Below, piece after piece: positions 9,396-17,844 of a stretch of 64,000 bases of DNA. A program made the translations under genes and the position numbers. Position 1 is the stretch's first letter, and each line of letters starts with the position of its first letter. Location: positions 1 to 64,000 of the forward strand of contig NZ_PCNZ01000022.1 in assembly GCF_002975175.1 (NCBI RefSeq), given 5' to 3'. The DNA is from Bacillus sp. MYb209. GTDB taxonomy: Bacteria > Bacillota > Bacilli > Bacillales > Bacillaceae_G. The notes beneath the pieces were generated by a model. It worked only from the letters and a program-made list of their open reading frames with translations. It searched no databases and had not been told where the DNA came from.

Positions 9396-9453
9396 AGTAC
9401 TTCGCAACCCCTTTCTTCTTATTATATGTTTTCGTAATCGGTTTTTTTGCAAC

Positions 9454-9592
9454 AAAAAAACCTCTCCGATAAGAAGAAGTTACGTATATATCTTCGTCTT
9501 ATCTCCCAGAACAAATATGTTCTGCTGGAATTAGCACCTGCATCGCGGTTGCTGGGTTTCATCGGGCCAGTCCCTCCACCTCTCTGGATAAG
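9454..9592 (-). promoter_or_regulatory. SAM-I riboswitch (S-box) with terminator
   Basis: The minus strand shows the S-box core: CTTATCCAGAGAGGTGGAGG (P1 5' side), GGACTGGCCCGATGAAACCC, AGCAACC, GGTGCTAATTCCAGC and the closing GATAAG. Aptamer is about 9498-9592. The expression platform is legible: GATAAGACGAAG can pair with CTTCTTCTTATC (antiterminator, 11 of 12 pairs, uses the P1 3' arm), while CTTCTTC pairs with GGAGAGG ahead of seven T (terminator, 9454-9479). SAM binding should therefore switch transcription off. Confidence 0.95.
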
Positions 9593-9612
9593 AAAATATT
9601 CACTTAAATCTT

Positions 9613-9641
9613 ACTATACGTAATTTCACTTTAATTGTCAA
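9613..9641 (-). promoter_or_regulatory. Sigma-A promoter for the S-box transcript
   Basis: The minus strand has TTGACA (9641-9636), a 17-bp spacer, then TATAGT (9618-9613), about 20 nt ahead of the riboswitch P1 stem. Confidence 0.8.
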
Positions 9642-9716
9642 ACAAATACAACAAATTATATTTTCTTCCTTACTGTTCATACTATACATATATGAACATT
9701 CAAGGAGGATTATGAA

Positions 9717-9908
9717 ATGCATCAAAATGCTCGCGGCTATGTACAAGATTCTTTTCAATCATTACAAGAAGCAAAACATTGTTTAGAAGAAGCACTACAA
9801 ACTGTTGAAGAAGATTTTAATCGCGCACGTATTGAACAATCCCTTTACGCTGTAGAGCAAGCCCTTCAACGTTGCGATTACACCGTTCACATTTTAGAAC
9901 AAGAATGA
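9717..9908 (+). CDS. Small helical hypothetical protein
   Basis: A 63-aa charged helical protein (HQNARGYVQDSFQSLQEAKH and on) with heptad-like spacing, predicted cytosolic. AAGGAGG lies 6-7 bp before the ATG and a terminator follows directly. It is divergent from the S-box transcript. I do not recognise a function; it looks like a conserved small protein rather than a chance ORF because signal, composition and terminator agree. Confidence 0.75.
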   Translation: MHQNARGYVQDSFQSLQEAKHCLEEALQTVEEDFNRARIEQSLYAVEQALQRCDYTVHILEQE

Positions 9909-9939
9909 AAACTTCCCATCAAAAGATGGGAAGTTTTTT
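9908..9939. terminator. Bidirectional terminator
   Basis: AAAACTTCCCATC-N4-GATGGGAAGTTTT with T runs on both strands, between the convergent 9717 gene and ywiC-like gene. Confidence 0.85.
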
Positions 9940-10661
9940 CAAATGGCATACTTCATCATTATTGCCGTTATTATTAAAAAATATACAGAATTAACAATTT
10001 CTAAAATCCCTACTTTTAATATAGAAATCTTTTTGCCATACAACATAATGGCCCGAATTACACTTGGTACAAATATGAGTGAACACCATGGATTTATAGT
10101 AAATACGATTACCGTTAATACAATATGATATCCCCAAGATATAAAACGATACTTCGGATTATTTTTTTCACGAATCATCGTTTTCACATAAAACGTACTT
10201 CCTAAAAAATATAGAAATGAAATAAGCGCAATGAATAATGCTGTTCTATCAATAAATTTCATTGAGAAATAATAACTTATTAAGCCGCCTATACAAAACA
10301 CTATAATCGCGCAAATGTCATTTAGTAATGCTCGTTCATTTTTTTGACGAGCGTAATACATATTTACAATAAACAACGGAATCATTAATACTGCGAATAA
10401 AAGAATTCGCCATTCATATAATAAAGAAATCATCCCAAATACAAATGCAATGATAAAATAAACAATTGTAGCGTGTAGAAATTCTTTTTTTCGTCTTTTC
10501 CTTATGTACATGAGAAATGGATAAGTAGCTAGATAGATAAAGAACCAGGCTAAAAACAATGGGACATGATAAAAAGTAGGTTTGCCAAGTAATACACTTA
10601 ATAGAAATGGAATAACAAGCATCGCCCATGCTCCATGCTGTTTCGGAATAACTAACTTCAT
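9939..10661 (-). CDS. YwiC-like integral membrane protein
   Basis: A 240-aa membrane protein with about eight hydrophobic segments and the family opening MKLVIPKQHGAWAMLVIPF, where the KQHGAW motif is typical of YwiC-like proteins. The biochemical role is unknown. Length is normal. It is transcribed alone on the minus strand. Confidence 0.8.
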   Translation of the reverse strand: MKLVIPKQHGAWAMLVIPFLLSVLLGKPTFYHVPLFLAWFFIYLATYPFLMYIRKRRKKEFLHATIVYFIIAFVFGMISLLYEWRILLFAVLMIPLFIVNMYYARQKNERALLNDICAIIVFCIGGLISYYFSMKFIDRTALFIALISFLYFLGSTFYVKTMIREKNNPKYRFISWGYHIVLTVIVFTINPWCSLIFVPSVIRAIMLYGKKISILKVGILEIVNSVYFLIITAIMMKYAI

Positions 10662-10755
10662 TAACTATACACCTCCCTCTTGAAATTAGTTCTCACCTGC
10701 TATTATACAAATAATTTCATATAATAACGGATATATATTGAATCTATTTTTTGAC

Positions 10756-10790
10756 AATAAAAAATGCTTCTTACAATATGTAAGAAGCAT
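10756..10790 (-). terminator. Terminator of the ECF operon
   Basis: On the minus strand ATGCTTCTTAC-N5-GTAAGAAGCAT is followed by TTTTTATTG. It lies 56 bp past the S-component stop codon. Confidence 0.85.
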
Positions 10791-10845
10791 GAAAGAGGCA
10801 AACGAATATGTAAGTCGCGACCCTACCTTATATGAATATGCTTTT

Positions 10846-11547
10846 CTATGTCACCTTATGCTCATCTAATATACCGTATTTCTTTTTAAATCTTGTGAGG
10901 ATCGTAATCCATGACGTACTAAATAACAGAAGGAAAATAACATTCGATATCGCGTGACTAAGATCGAAAGAAAAACTTGCGACATAGTAGGCAATAACTG
11001 TCTCCCACGTTGCTTCCTGTATAAAACCAAGAAGACCCCAAAAATTCATAATCCAGCCAAATAAAAATCCAACGACGAATCCGTACAACAGTCTTCCCCA
11101 CAGTTTTTTCATTAAAAATGTATTACGTAATAGCCCAGCTATAAACCCGATCATGCCCCAAGAGAACATTTGCCACGGAGTCCACGGACCTTGTCCTAAA
11201 AAAATGTTAGATACAATAGCCGCCGTTGCCCCAATCATAAAGCCAGTTTCACTCCCAAAAACAATTGCAGAAACGATAATGACAAAAGAAGTCGGTTGTA
11301 CACTTGGTAAAATAGAAAATGGTACCCGGCTAACCGCTGCAATCGCCGCTAACACAGCAACGATAACAATTTCACGTGAAACAAACGACTTCCTTTCAAA
11401 ACGGACGTAGAAAGGTAGCATAATGACAGCTAATAAAAACAAACTACTTACCATGTAATACCCGTCCATAATAAGAGTCGTAAAGAGTAGTGTACATATT
11501 ACAACGGCAAAAATAAATATTATAAATGCAACATATCGTTTGGACAC
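10846..11547 (-). CDS. ECF transporter S component (predicted corrinoid or vitamin binder)
   Basis: A 233-aa protein with about six membrane segments. The middle resembles vitamin S components: EIVIVAVLAAIAAVSRVPFS, then SAIVFGSETGFMIGATAAIV and LRNTFLMKKLWGRLLYGFVV. GTG 11547 is chosen for the GGGAGGA upstream, giving a 28-bp overlap with the ATPase gene. It is the last gene of the operon and would confer substrate specificity on the EcfAA'T module. Cobalamin is inferred from the neighbouring DUF4430 proteins; the sequence itself does not fix the ligand. Confidence 0.75.
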   Translation of the reverse strand: MSKRYVAFIIFIFAVVICTLLFTTLIMDGYYMVSSLFLLAVIMLPFYVRFERKSFVSREIVIVAVLAAIAAVSRVPFSILPSVQPTSFVIIVSAIVFGSETGFMIGATAAIVSNIFLGQGPWTPWQMFSWGMIGFIAGLLRNTFLMKKLWGRLLYGFVVGFLFGWIMNFWGLLGFIQEATWETVIAYYVASFSFDLSHAISNVIFLLLFSTSWITILTRFKKKYGILDEHKVT

Positions 11548-13175
11548 GCTTCGTACACATCCTCCCACGTTAATGCAAATGGCAACTCTCTACGGATGAA
11601 TCGGTTAATAGATGTTGTATAAAAGAAGTTACCACTAAAGAACTCTTTCGGTGCATCATTCATAATGACCTTCCCGTCAAATAACATCATACATTGATCA
11701 ACGTATTTCGCTGCAAACTCAATATCATGCGTTGCCATTACAATTGTTGTACCTTCTTTTTGCAACTGTTTAAATAGCTCTCCTACTCTTTCCTTTTTCC
11801 ATGGATCTAGTCCCTTTGTCGGCTCATCCAGTAATAATAAAGTTGGCTTTGATAATAACGTTGTACATAATGCCAGTAATTGTTGCTCTCCGCCGCTACA
11901 ATCATGTGGATGCCGCTCTTTAAGCGAATCTAACCAGAACTTTTTCAACATCTCTTCTGCTATTACTTTTCCCTCTTCGCCATATAATTCACGCGCACGC
12001 TCATAAACCTCTTCCCATACTGTATCAAATGTAAAATGATAGTACGGATGTTGCGATACATACCCTATACTTTTAAATCGTTCTTTCGAATCAATTTTAT
12101 GTATCACTTTTCCATTCCACTTTACCTTACCTCTTCTAGCTTTTTGCAATCCTGCTAAAATAGTTAACAGTGTAGACTTCCCGGTTCCATTTTTCCCAAC
12201 TAGAGCTGTCCATTTTCCCTTTTCGATGTTCACTGTTAAATCTCGTAAAATAAGTGGACTATTTTTTTCATATTGAAAAGATATATGTTCTGCACTTAAA
12301 ATTACTTCTTGCTTTTCACATTGTTCTACTTGCCCATTTCTATATGATATCGCTGAAAAATCATTCATTTTCATTTGCGCTTCTCGCACTGTAAATGGAA
12401 TATCTTCTACATTCCACTCTAAAAACAATCTTGGAATTTGCGGAATGAATGGACGGAACTTTTCTACTGCCCACATGTTCGCTATCACACTTTTAGGAAT
12501 ATCATCGTAAACAATTTTCCCGTTATTCATACAAACGACACGAGTCGCTAGCGACATCACTTCATCTAAACGATGTTCACTTAAAACTATCGTAATTCCA
12601 AGTTCTTCATTAATACGTTTTAATAATCCTAAAAACTCTTTTGCAGCAATCGGATCTAGCTGAGCTGTCGGTTCATCCAGTAATAATAACTTCGGCTGCA
12701 TGACTAATACTGCTGCTAAATTTACTAGTTGTTTTTGACCACCAGATAAAGTATGAACAGATTGATGTAACAAATCTTGAAATCCTAAAAAGCTAATGAG
12801 TTCCGCTATTCTTTTTTGAATAATATGTGATGGTAGCCCGATATTTTCTAAAGAGAATGCTAATTCTTGAATAACTGTATCCATTACGAGCTGATTTTCT
12901 GGATTTTGAAATACCATACCAATTTCTTGTGCAGATAATAAATCTGGTACATCTTCTAATAAAGCACCATCATAATATGTATGCCCAGAACGCGTGCCAA
13001 TTGGAAGTAACTCCTTTTTGAAATGTTTCAATAAAGTTGTCTTCCCAGAACCTGAACCACCAGCAAGTACTATAAATTCTCCTTTTTGAACAGAAAGAGA
13101 AATATGCTGTAACGCTTCTTCATTTTCATCAGCATATATAAATGATAAATTCTTTATTTCTGTATGCGCCACCAT
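11520..13175 (-). CDS. ECF transporter ATPase, fused A and A' domains
   Basis: A 551-aa protein with two ABC ATPase domains in one chain, replacing separate EcfA and EcfA'. Domain 1 (about 1-235) has GGSGSGKTT, LSGGQKQLV and LLLLDEPTAQLDP; domain 2 (about 290-530) has GKNGTGKST, CSGGEQQLL and LLLLDEPTKGLDP. Both Walker B Glu residues are present, so both sites look active. It overlaps EcfT by about 20 bp and the S gene by 28 bp, indicating tight coupling. The ATG at 13181 is an alternative start. Confidence 0.9.
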   Translation of the reverse strand: MVAHTEIKNLSFIYADENEEALQHISLSVQKGEFIVLAGGSGSGKTTLLKHFKKELLPIGTRSGHTYYDGALLEDVPDLLSAQEIGMVFQNPENQLVMDTVIQELAFSLENIGLPSHIIQKRIAELISFLGFQDLLHQSVHTLSGGQKQLVNLAAVLVMQPKLLLLDEPTAQLDPIAAKEFLGLLKRINEELGITIVLSEHRLDEVMSLATRVVCMNNGKIVYDDIPKSVIANMWAVEKFRPFIPQIPRLFLEWNVEDIPFTVREAQMKMNDFSAISYRNGQVEQCEKQEVILSAEHISFQYEKNSPLILRDLTVNIEKGKWTALVGKNGTGKSTLLTILAGLQKARRGKVKWNGKVIHKIDSKERFKSIGYVSQHPYYHFTFDTVWEEVYERARELYGEEGKVIAEEMLKKFWLDSLKERHPHDCSGGEQQLLALCTTLLSKPTLLLLDEPTKGLDPWKKERVGELFKQLQKEGTTIVMATHDIEFAAKYVDQCMMLFDGKVIMNDAPKEFFSGNFFYTTSINRFIRRELPFALTWEDVYEACPNDMLHL

Positions 13176-14032
13176 ATCCATTCCCTTCCTTCCATTACAA
13201 TCGGTAAACTAATAAACATCATAAATAGGAAAAACATCATTCCATCGTATTGCTGGAACAGTATTGATTCCACTTTCGGATAAATGATCAATTTCCCTCC
13301 ACCGTAATAACTAAATATGAATGAGGCTATAAATAGAATACTTAAATAACTTAGCGTGTACCAATCGCGTCTTTCCATTCTATACCGAATATAAGTCGTA
13401 CGCTTCGTTACACCAAACCCACGAGCTTGCATAGAATCCGCCGTTTGAAGTGCATCTTCTAACGAACAAACTAATAACACTTGCAGTAATTGCATTCCAT
13501 TTTTTATACGCTCAATGAGTGAACCTGAATCTAATTGTACACCTTTCGTTTTTTGGACGAGTGTAATTTTCTTTAATCTTCGTATAAATAAAGGAACGAA
13601 CCGTACTGTAATCATCGTTAACAATGCAACTTTCGGTGAAATTCTTGAAAACAAATATAAAAATTTATGACTCGAAATAATATCGTTATAAGAAGCAAAC
13701 GTAAACATAATCGCAACTAATAATAATCCCATAACAAGTCCATACATACAGGCCTCAAGCTTAATCCGGCTATCCCCTAAATGAAATAACGTAGTCGCTC
13801 CTCTATGTGTTAATAAAGAATTAAATAAAATTACCATAAGAAAGAAAACGATTGTACCCGGTAACATCTTTCTTATTTTTTCGCTATTCCCTTGCATGAT
13901 ATTTATAATAACGATTAGTATAATTGCTCCAATTAAAAAAAGAGGATGAAGACACATCATACATAGTATCATCACCCCAATATAATAGAAAAAATTCACA
14001 AAAGGATGTAAAGCAGAAAAGCTTATTTTCAT
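13154..14032 (-). CDS. ECF transporter transmembrane component EcfT
   Basis: A 292-aa membrane protein with about six hydrophobic segments and the EcfT coupling motif containing Ala-Arg-Gly (ADSMQARGFGVTKR, about residue 195-208), which contacts the ATPases. It forms the scaffold of the ECF complex. AAAGGA precedes the ATG. The gene follows the lipoprotein gene by 23 bp and overlaps the ATPase gene. Confidence 0.9.
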   Translation of the reverse strand: MKISFSALHPFVNFFYYIGVMILCMMCLHPLFLIGAIILIVIINIMQGNSEKIRKMLPGTIVFFLMVILFNSLLTHRGATTLFHLGDSRIKLEACMYGLVMGLLLVAIMFTFASYNDIISSHKFLYLFSRISPKVALLTMITVRFVPLFIRRLKKITLVQKTKGVQLDSGSLIERIKNGMQLLQVLLVCSLEDALQTADSMQARGFGVTKRTTYIRYRMERRDWYTLSYLSILFIASFIFSYYGGGKLIIYPKVESILFQQYDGMMFFLFMMFISLPIVMEGREWIWWRIQK

Positions 14033-14055
14033 AGTCCTTTACCGAAGATCCTTTC

Positions 14056-14868
14056 CTATTTTAATACATACACCCACTCGATTGTATCTCCTGGTTTTAC
14101 TTTAACTACACCAGCACTATAGTTTGGAAAAGCACCGTTCACACGGTATTTCCATCCACTCGTATCAGTAACATCTTTTTCATATAAATTATTAATACCT
14201 TTTACATAAATATCACCTTTAGATCCCATTACATCAAGTTCTAATCCTGTGCTCTCTAGCACACTATAAACAGTGTCGCCTTCTTGTACATCAACCTTCT
14301 TCGCACCTAATAAATATCCTTCATTTCCTTTTACTGAGATAGTAACTTGTTTCGCTTGCGGTACTGGTACTGGATCTGGTTTTGGTGGTTCAGGTTTTGG
14401 TATTGTCGGAGTTGGTATGTTTTTCTCCTCTTTATTCGGGTCTACTTTTTGTTCCTGCTTTGGTGTTTCTTTCGGCTGATTAACAACCTTTGCTTCTTCT
14501 TTAACCTCTGGAGCTTTCGGTTGCTGAGGTTTCTCTTCTTGTACTTTTTGTTGTTCCGGTTGTTTATTTGCAGCAGGCTGTTCCTTTGGTTTCTCTTCTT
14601 TCTTTACTTCAGGTTGTTCCTGCGCTTTTGCTTCTTTTTGTTTCTCTTCTACTTTTTGTTTCTCTTCTACTTTTTGTTCTTCTTTATCTTTCTGCTCTTC
14701 TTGTTGTTTCTGTTCCGGTTCAGCTTGTTTCTCTTCCTGTTTCGCTACTTCTTTTTGCTCTTCTTGCTTCGGTTCTGGCTTCTTCTCAGGCTTTACAGCC
14801 GTTTCTTCACATCCGGCTAATAATCCCAATGAAAGAACTAAAGAAATGAACCATTTCATCTTACTCAT
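14056..14868 (-). CDS. Lipoprotein with C-terminal DUF4430 domain
   Basis: A 270-aa lipoprotein. Signal peptide with lipobox LLAGC (Cys about residue 20), then a 140-residue spacer rich in Pro, Glu, Lys and Gln that should span the wall, then DUF4430 (about 175-270) with DIYVKGINNLYE, SGWKYRVNG and KPGDTIEWVYV. DUF4430 corresponds to the C-terminal domain of transcobalamin/intrinsic factor. I infer that it hands ligand from the wall protein to the ECF S component. ATG 14868 is preferred over GTG 14880 because AAAGGTGAGGGG then sits at RBS distance. Confidence 0.85.
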   Translation of the reverse strand: MSKMKWFISLVLSLGLLAGCEETAVKPEKKPEPKQEEQKEVAKQEEKQAEPEQKQQEEQKDKEEQKVEEKQKVEEKQKEAKAQEQPEVKKEEKPKEQPAANKQPEQQKVQEEKPQQPKAPEVKEEAKVVNQPKETPKQEQKVDPNKEEKNIPTPTIPKPEPPKPDPVPVPQAKQVTISVKGNEGYLLGAKKVDVQEGDTVYSVLESTGLELDVMGSKGDIYVKGINNLYEKDVTDTSGWKYRVNGAFPNYSAGVVKVKPGDTIEWVYVLK

Positions 14869-14888
14869 GCTGCCCCTCACCTTTCATA

Positions 14889-14961
14889 ATAAAGTGAAAC
14901 TTTAATGAGTGGAGATTTTGTTCATCCCCACTCATTATTAGCCCTCACCTTTTATAATAAA
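14889..14961 (-). repeat. Partial bcr1 repeat inside the operon
   Basis: Plus-strand ATAAAGTGAAACTTTAATGA onward, with TTTTGTTCATCCCCACT and ATTATTAGCCCTCACC, matches the distal ~60 bp of the full bcr1 copies at 57.9, 39.0 and 38.2 kb; the rest of the element is missing. ATAAA occurs at both edges (14889-14893 and 14957-14961). The inner repeat GAGTGGGG/CCACTC forms a hairpin in the mRNA between the LPXTG and lipoprotein genes. Confidence 0.75.
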
Positions 14962-14992
14962 ATTAGGAGCAAATGATTGCTCCTGATTTTTG

Positions 14993-16735
14993 TTAAGCTG
15001 CTTTACGTCTCCATAATACATATGCAGAAGCAATACATAATACACCCATACCTACTTGTGTAGCTGCACTATGAGAAGATGCTCCTGTTTGTGGTAATTG
15101 ATTCTTATTCTTATTTGTTTCTTTATTAACTCGTTCGTTATCTACAACAACTTTTAGATTTTCATCTTTTGGTTGTTTTTGTAACTCTTCTTGTTGTTTC
15201 GGTTGTTCTACAACTTCTTTTTCTTCTACAGTTGGTTCTGGTTCTACAATTGGTTTCGTATCGATTTCATTCTCTACTACATTTGACCAATCATAAAACG
15301 ATTTTCCAAGCTCTTTAAACTGAAGTAACGCTAAAAACGCTTGCTCTGTAGCCATTCCACTACCGTTTTGATCACTTGGTAACCATTTGAACTCACCATT
15401 TGGAAGCTGATATGACATTAAATTTTGTACTGCTTTATTAAGACGATTGTGATCTACATCTTTAACTAACGATAGTCCAATAATTGCTTGTGCAGTACTA
15501 TTAGAATTCTCTTGTCCATCAGCGGCAAAACCACCATTGTCTAACTGCTGCTTATATAAGTAATCCACAGCTTTTTGAATAGCTGGCTTAACGTCTTGTT
15601 GTTCTTGATAAGGAGCTAATGCTGCTAATACCATACTTGTTACATCAACGTTACTAGCACTTTCTTTACTACTTGAACTATCATATGTCCAGCCACCGTC
15701 TGTATGCTGCGCTTGTAAAAGTGCTTGTACTAAAGCAGCTCGATTCCATTTCGCTTCAACTGGAACCTCATATTTCTTTGTATCTAATGCAAGTAATGTA
15801 AATGCGTATCCTGTAACGGAATTCACTTTATCTGATTCAAATAAATTTTGTACTAAATTTTGTCCCTCTACCTTTGTAGGATCTACGTTCATTGCATTCA
15901 TCATAATAATCGTTCTAGCTAAATCTGTTGCTGAAAAACGATTTAAACGCTTCTTAACCTTTTCAGCTACTGGCTTAACATAGTTTATTTTCGTTTCAAG
16001 TGGAACATTTACACCTGAACGAGCAAGTCCAATCGCAACCCAATCACTACCAATTCCATCTTGTAACATCTTTTCTGATGTTTTAGAAATCGCTTCGTTT
16101 AATTGTGTTGCTGGAATTTCGACTTTCTCTTGATTTGGTTGTTCTGGTGTTTTATCTTCTAGTTTTGGTTCCTCTGTGTTACCATCTGGTTTTTCTGTTT
16201 TCGGTTCTTCTGGTTTTGGTTCCTCTGGTTTACCATCTGGTTTTTCTGTTTTCGGTTCCTCTGGTTTTGGCTCTTCTACAGTTTTACAAGTGCCAAATTT
16301 ATCTAACGTTTGTTGCAATGTTTCTTGACTCATATTGCTCCAGTCTGCAACGTAACGAAATGCAACAACATCCCCAGACTCTAATTTATAACTATCCGCC
16401 CCAACTTCTGCAGATTTGTCATTTACATCATACAACCAACCGCTCGTTGCTCCGGCCATTAATCCATCGATGCCCTTTATATACGTTCCAAATGACATAC
16501 TTTCAGATGTTACTTTGTCACCCATGACTTTTTGTAGCAAACTAAAAGCCGTTTCTCCATCTTCAATGGAAACTTCTTTTGGACATAACATAATTCCTTT
16601 TTGTGATTCACCAATAATTGCAAGTTTCGCTGTCTTTCCTTCAGCAAACGTAATATGTACTGTATTCGCAAAAGAAACAAATACAAGTGCCACTGCCATT
16701 AATGATGTAAGCAGCCATTTCTTTAACATTGCCAT
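14993..16735 (-). CDS. LPXTG surface protein: DUF4430 plus transcobalamin-like alpha-toroid
   Basis: A 580-aa sortase-anchored protein. Signal peptide about 1-32 (cleavage near FA-EG), DUF4430 about 33-145 (TYIKGIDGLMAG, TSGWLYDVND, ESGDVVAFRYV), a tandem linker of EEPKTEKPDG-type units about 150-205, an alpha-helical toroid of the prenyltransferase/terpene-cyclase-like fold about 210-475 with repeats such as DGGWTYDSS, NGGFAADGQ and NGEFKWLPS, then LPQTG, a hydrophobic helix and WRRKAA. The toroid plus DUF4430 pair is the architecture of transcobalamin, in reversed order. It is the first gene of the ECF operon. ATG 16735 follows GGGAGGGG. Confidence 0.85.
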   Translation of the reverse strand: MAMLKKWLLTSLMAVALVFVSFANTVHITFAEGKTAKLAIIGESQKGIMLCPKEVSIEDGETAFSLLQKVMGDKVTSESMSFGTYIKGIDGLMAGATSGWLYDVNDKSAEVGADSYKLESGDVVAFRYVADWSNMSQETLQQTLDKFGTCKTVEEPKPEEPKTEKPDGKPEEPKPEEPKTEKPDGNTEEPKLEDKTPEQPNQEKVEIPATQLNEAISKTSEKMLQDGIGSDWVAIGLARSGVNVPLETKINYVKPVAEKVKKRLNRFSATDLARTIIMMNAMNVDPTKVEGQNLVQNLFESDKVNSVTGYAFTLLALDTKKYEVPVEAKWNRAALVQALLQAQHTDGGWTYDSSSSKESASNVDVTSMVLAALAPYQEQQDVKPAIQKAVDYLYKQQLDNGGFAADGQENSNSTAQAIIGLSLVKDVDHNRLNKAVQNLMSYQLPNGEFKWLPSDQNGSGMATEQAFLALLQFKELGKSFYDWSNVVENEIDTKPIVEPEPTVEEKEVVEQPKQQEELQKQPKDENLKVVVDNERVNKETNKNKNQLPQTGASSHSAATQVGMGVLCIASAYVLWRRKAA

Positions 16736-16757
16736 CCCAAAATCCCCTCCCTTTACT

Positions 16758-16870
16758 AACATTTACACAAAAAAAGACCCTTTAAGGGCGTGCGGTTGAC
16801 ACTCTCTTTTTGTAAGTGTCGAACAAAATGTACAACACCTCCTACCCGCATTATTCGCGGCTATATTTGT
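16758..16870 (-). promoter_or_regulatory. Structured leader of the ECF/DUF4430 operon
   Basis: The minus strand holds CCGC-N7-GCGG (about 16861-16847), GACACT-N11-AGTGTC (about 16820-16798) and CCCT-TAA-AGGG ahead of TCTTTTTTT (about 16785-16768), ending about 30 nt before the start codon. This arrangement suggests an attenuator or a riboswitch. It does not match the cobalamin, TPP or FMN cores I know. Promoter elements upstream (16880-17060) are not convincing. Confidence 0.45.
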
Positions 16871-17088
16871 ATAGGAAAAATAATTTCGTTTATGAACGCA
16901 CCATTGTGATAACATTCACTTTTCTAGGCAAAATTTACTTCCAATCAAGTTATCGTAAAACGATAAACCTATACATTCGTAAATTTTAAATTTCTGTATT
17001 ATTTTACTATTGACAAAGAATTTTGTCCATGCTTTATCGGATTTATTTTCTAAGAATAATAGCTTAATAAGCTTCCATTAAATAGAAG

Positions 17089-17574
17089 TCACCCCTCACT
17101 ATGTAAGCTTTTATCACTAACAATAATTCCATCTTCATCTACATAAACATATTCATTCGGTTTCCATTCAACTTCACCAAATTGCAATGGAATATTTCTT
17201 TCTCCTTTTCCTTCTTTTATACTTCTATTTGGCATCGTCCCTAATGCTAAAATACCGATATTAATAGTTTTTAGCTCCCTAGAATCACGAACATATCCAT
17301 TTACAATAATTCCTGCTAAGTTTCTTTCTTCCGCAATAGCTGCTAAATTATCACCGAGTAACGCACAATTTTTAGAAGCTTCACCATCAACAACTAATAC
17401 TGTTCCTTCCGGCAGTGTTTGTAACCCCTCTTTTACTAGTACATTATCATCCTTCACTTTTACCGTTGCGATTTTCCCATAGAATTGTTCTTTCTTCCCA
17501 TAAGATTGAAAAGACTGGCGACATATTTGTAATTCCTGTTCAAATTCATCACATAGATCCGTAGTTTTCCACAT
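17089..17574 (-). CDS. rraA: RraA-family protein
   Basis: A 161-aa protein of the RraA/HMG-CHA aldolase family. The family core is visible: [25 protein letters not shown], then [25 protein letters not shown], whose G-x20-R-D segment forms the metal and oxyanion site. In proteobacteria RraA inhibits RNase E; Bacillus has no RNase E homologue of that type, so an aldolase/lyase role or other protein binding is possible. Length is typical. It stands alone. Confidence 0.85.
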   Translation of the reverse strand: MWKTTDLCDEFEQELQICRQSFQSYGKKEQFYGKIATVKVKDDNVLVKEGLQTLPEGTVLVVDGEASKNCALLGDNLAAIAEERNLAGIIVNGYVRDSRELKTINIGILALGTMPNRSIKEGKGERNIPLQFGEVEWKPNEYVYVDEDGIIVSDKSLHSEG

Positions 17575-17785
17575 CTCTTTCCCTCTTTTCTTTTCCTTTT
17601 ATATTACATATTCTTGGATTTTTTTCGTTTCCCTGTCTAATGTTGCAATAATTTGTATGTACGGTGAAAGTCATATACAAATGAAGGAAAATAAAGCTTA
17701 CCACTTGAAACTATTGCTTTAAGTAAAAAGCTTTATTATAATCTATTCCACTCCTATGAAAACCATTTGTTCTAGCATAAACATA

Positions 17786-17818
17786 AGAAGGGATTGATCA
17801 TAATGATCAATCCCTTCT
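17786..17818 (-). terminator. Long hairpin downstream of endonuclease gene
   Basis: A perfect 15-bp inverted repeat (AGAAGGGATTGATCA and complement, 3-nt loop) lies 27 bp past the endonuclease stop. The T run is weak, so termination efficiency is uncertain. Confidence 0.65.
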
Positions 17819-17844
17819 ATCAAAGTATAATACCTTTAAACATC

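Noticed and set aside
14347-14820. Long open frame rich in Phe and Leu on the plus strand
   Set aside because: It is antisense to the Glu/Lys/Gln-rich linker of the DUF4430 lipoprotein; the composition follows from the complementary codons, and there is no RBS.
16758-16870. Cobalamin riboswitch
   Set aside because: The B12-box (GCCACTG) and the other conserved segments are absent on both strands.
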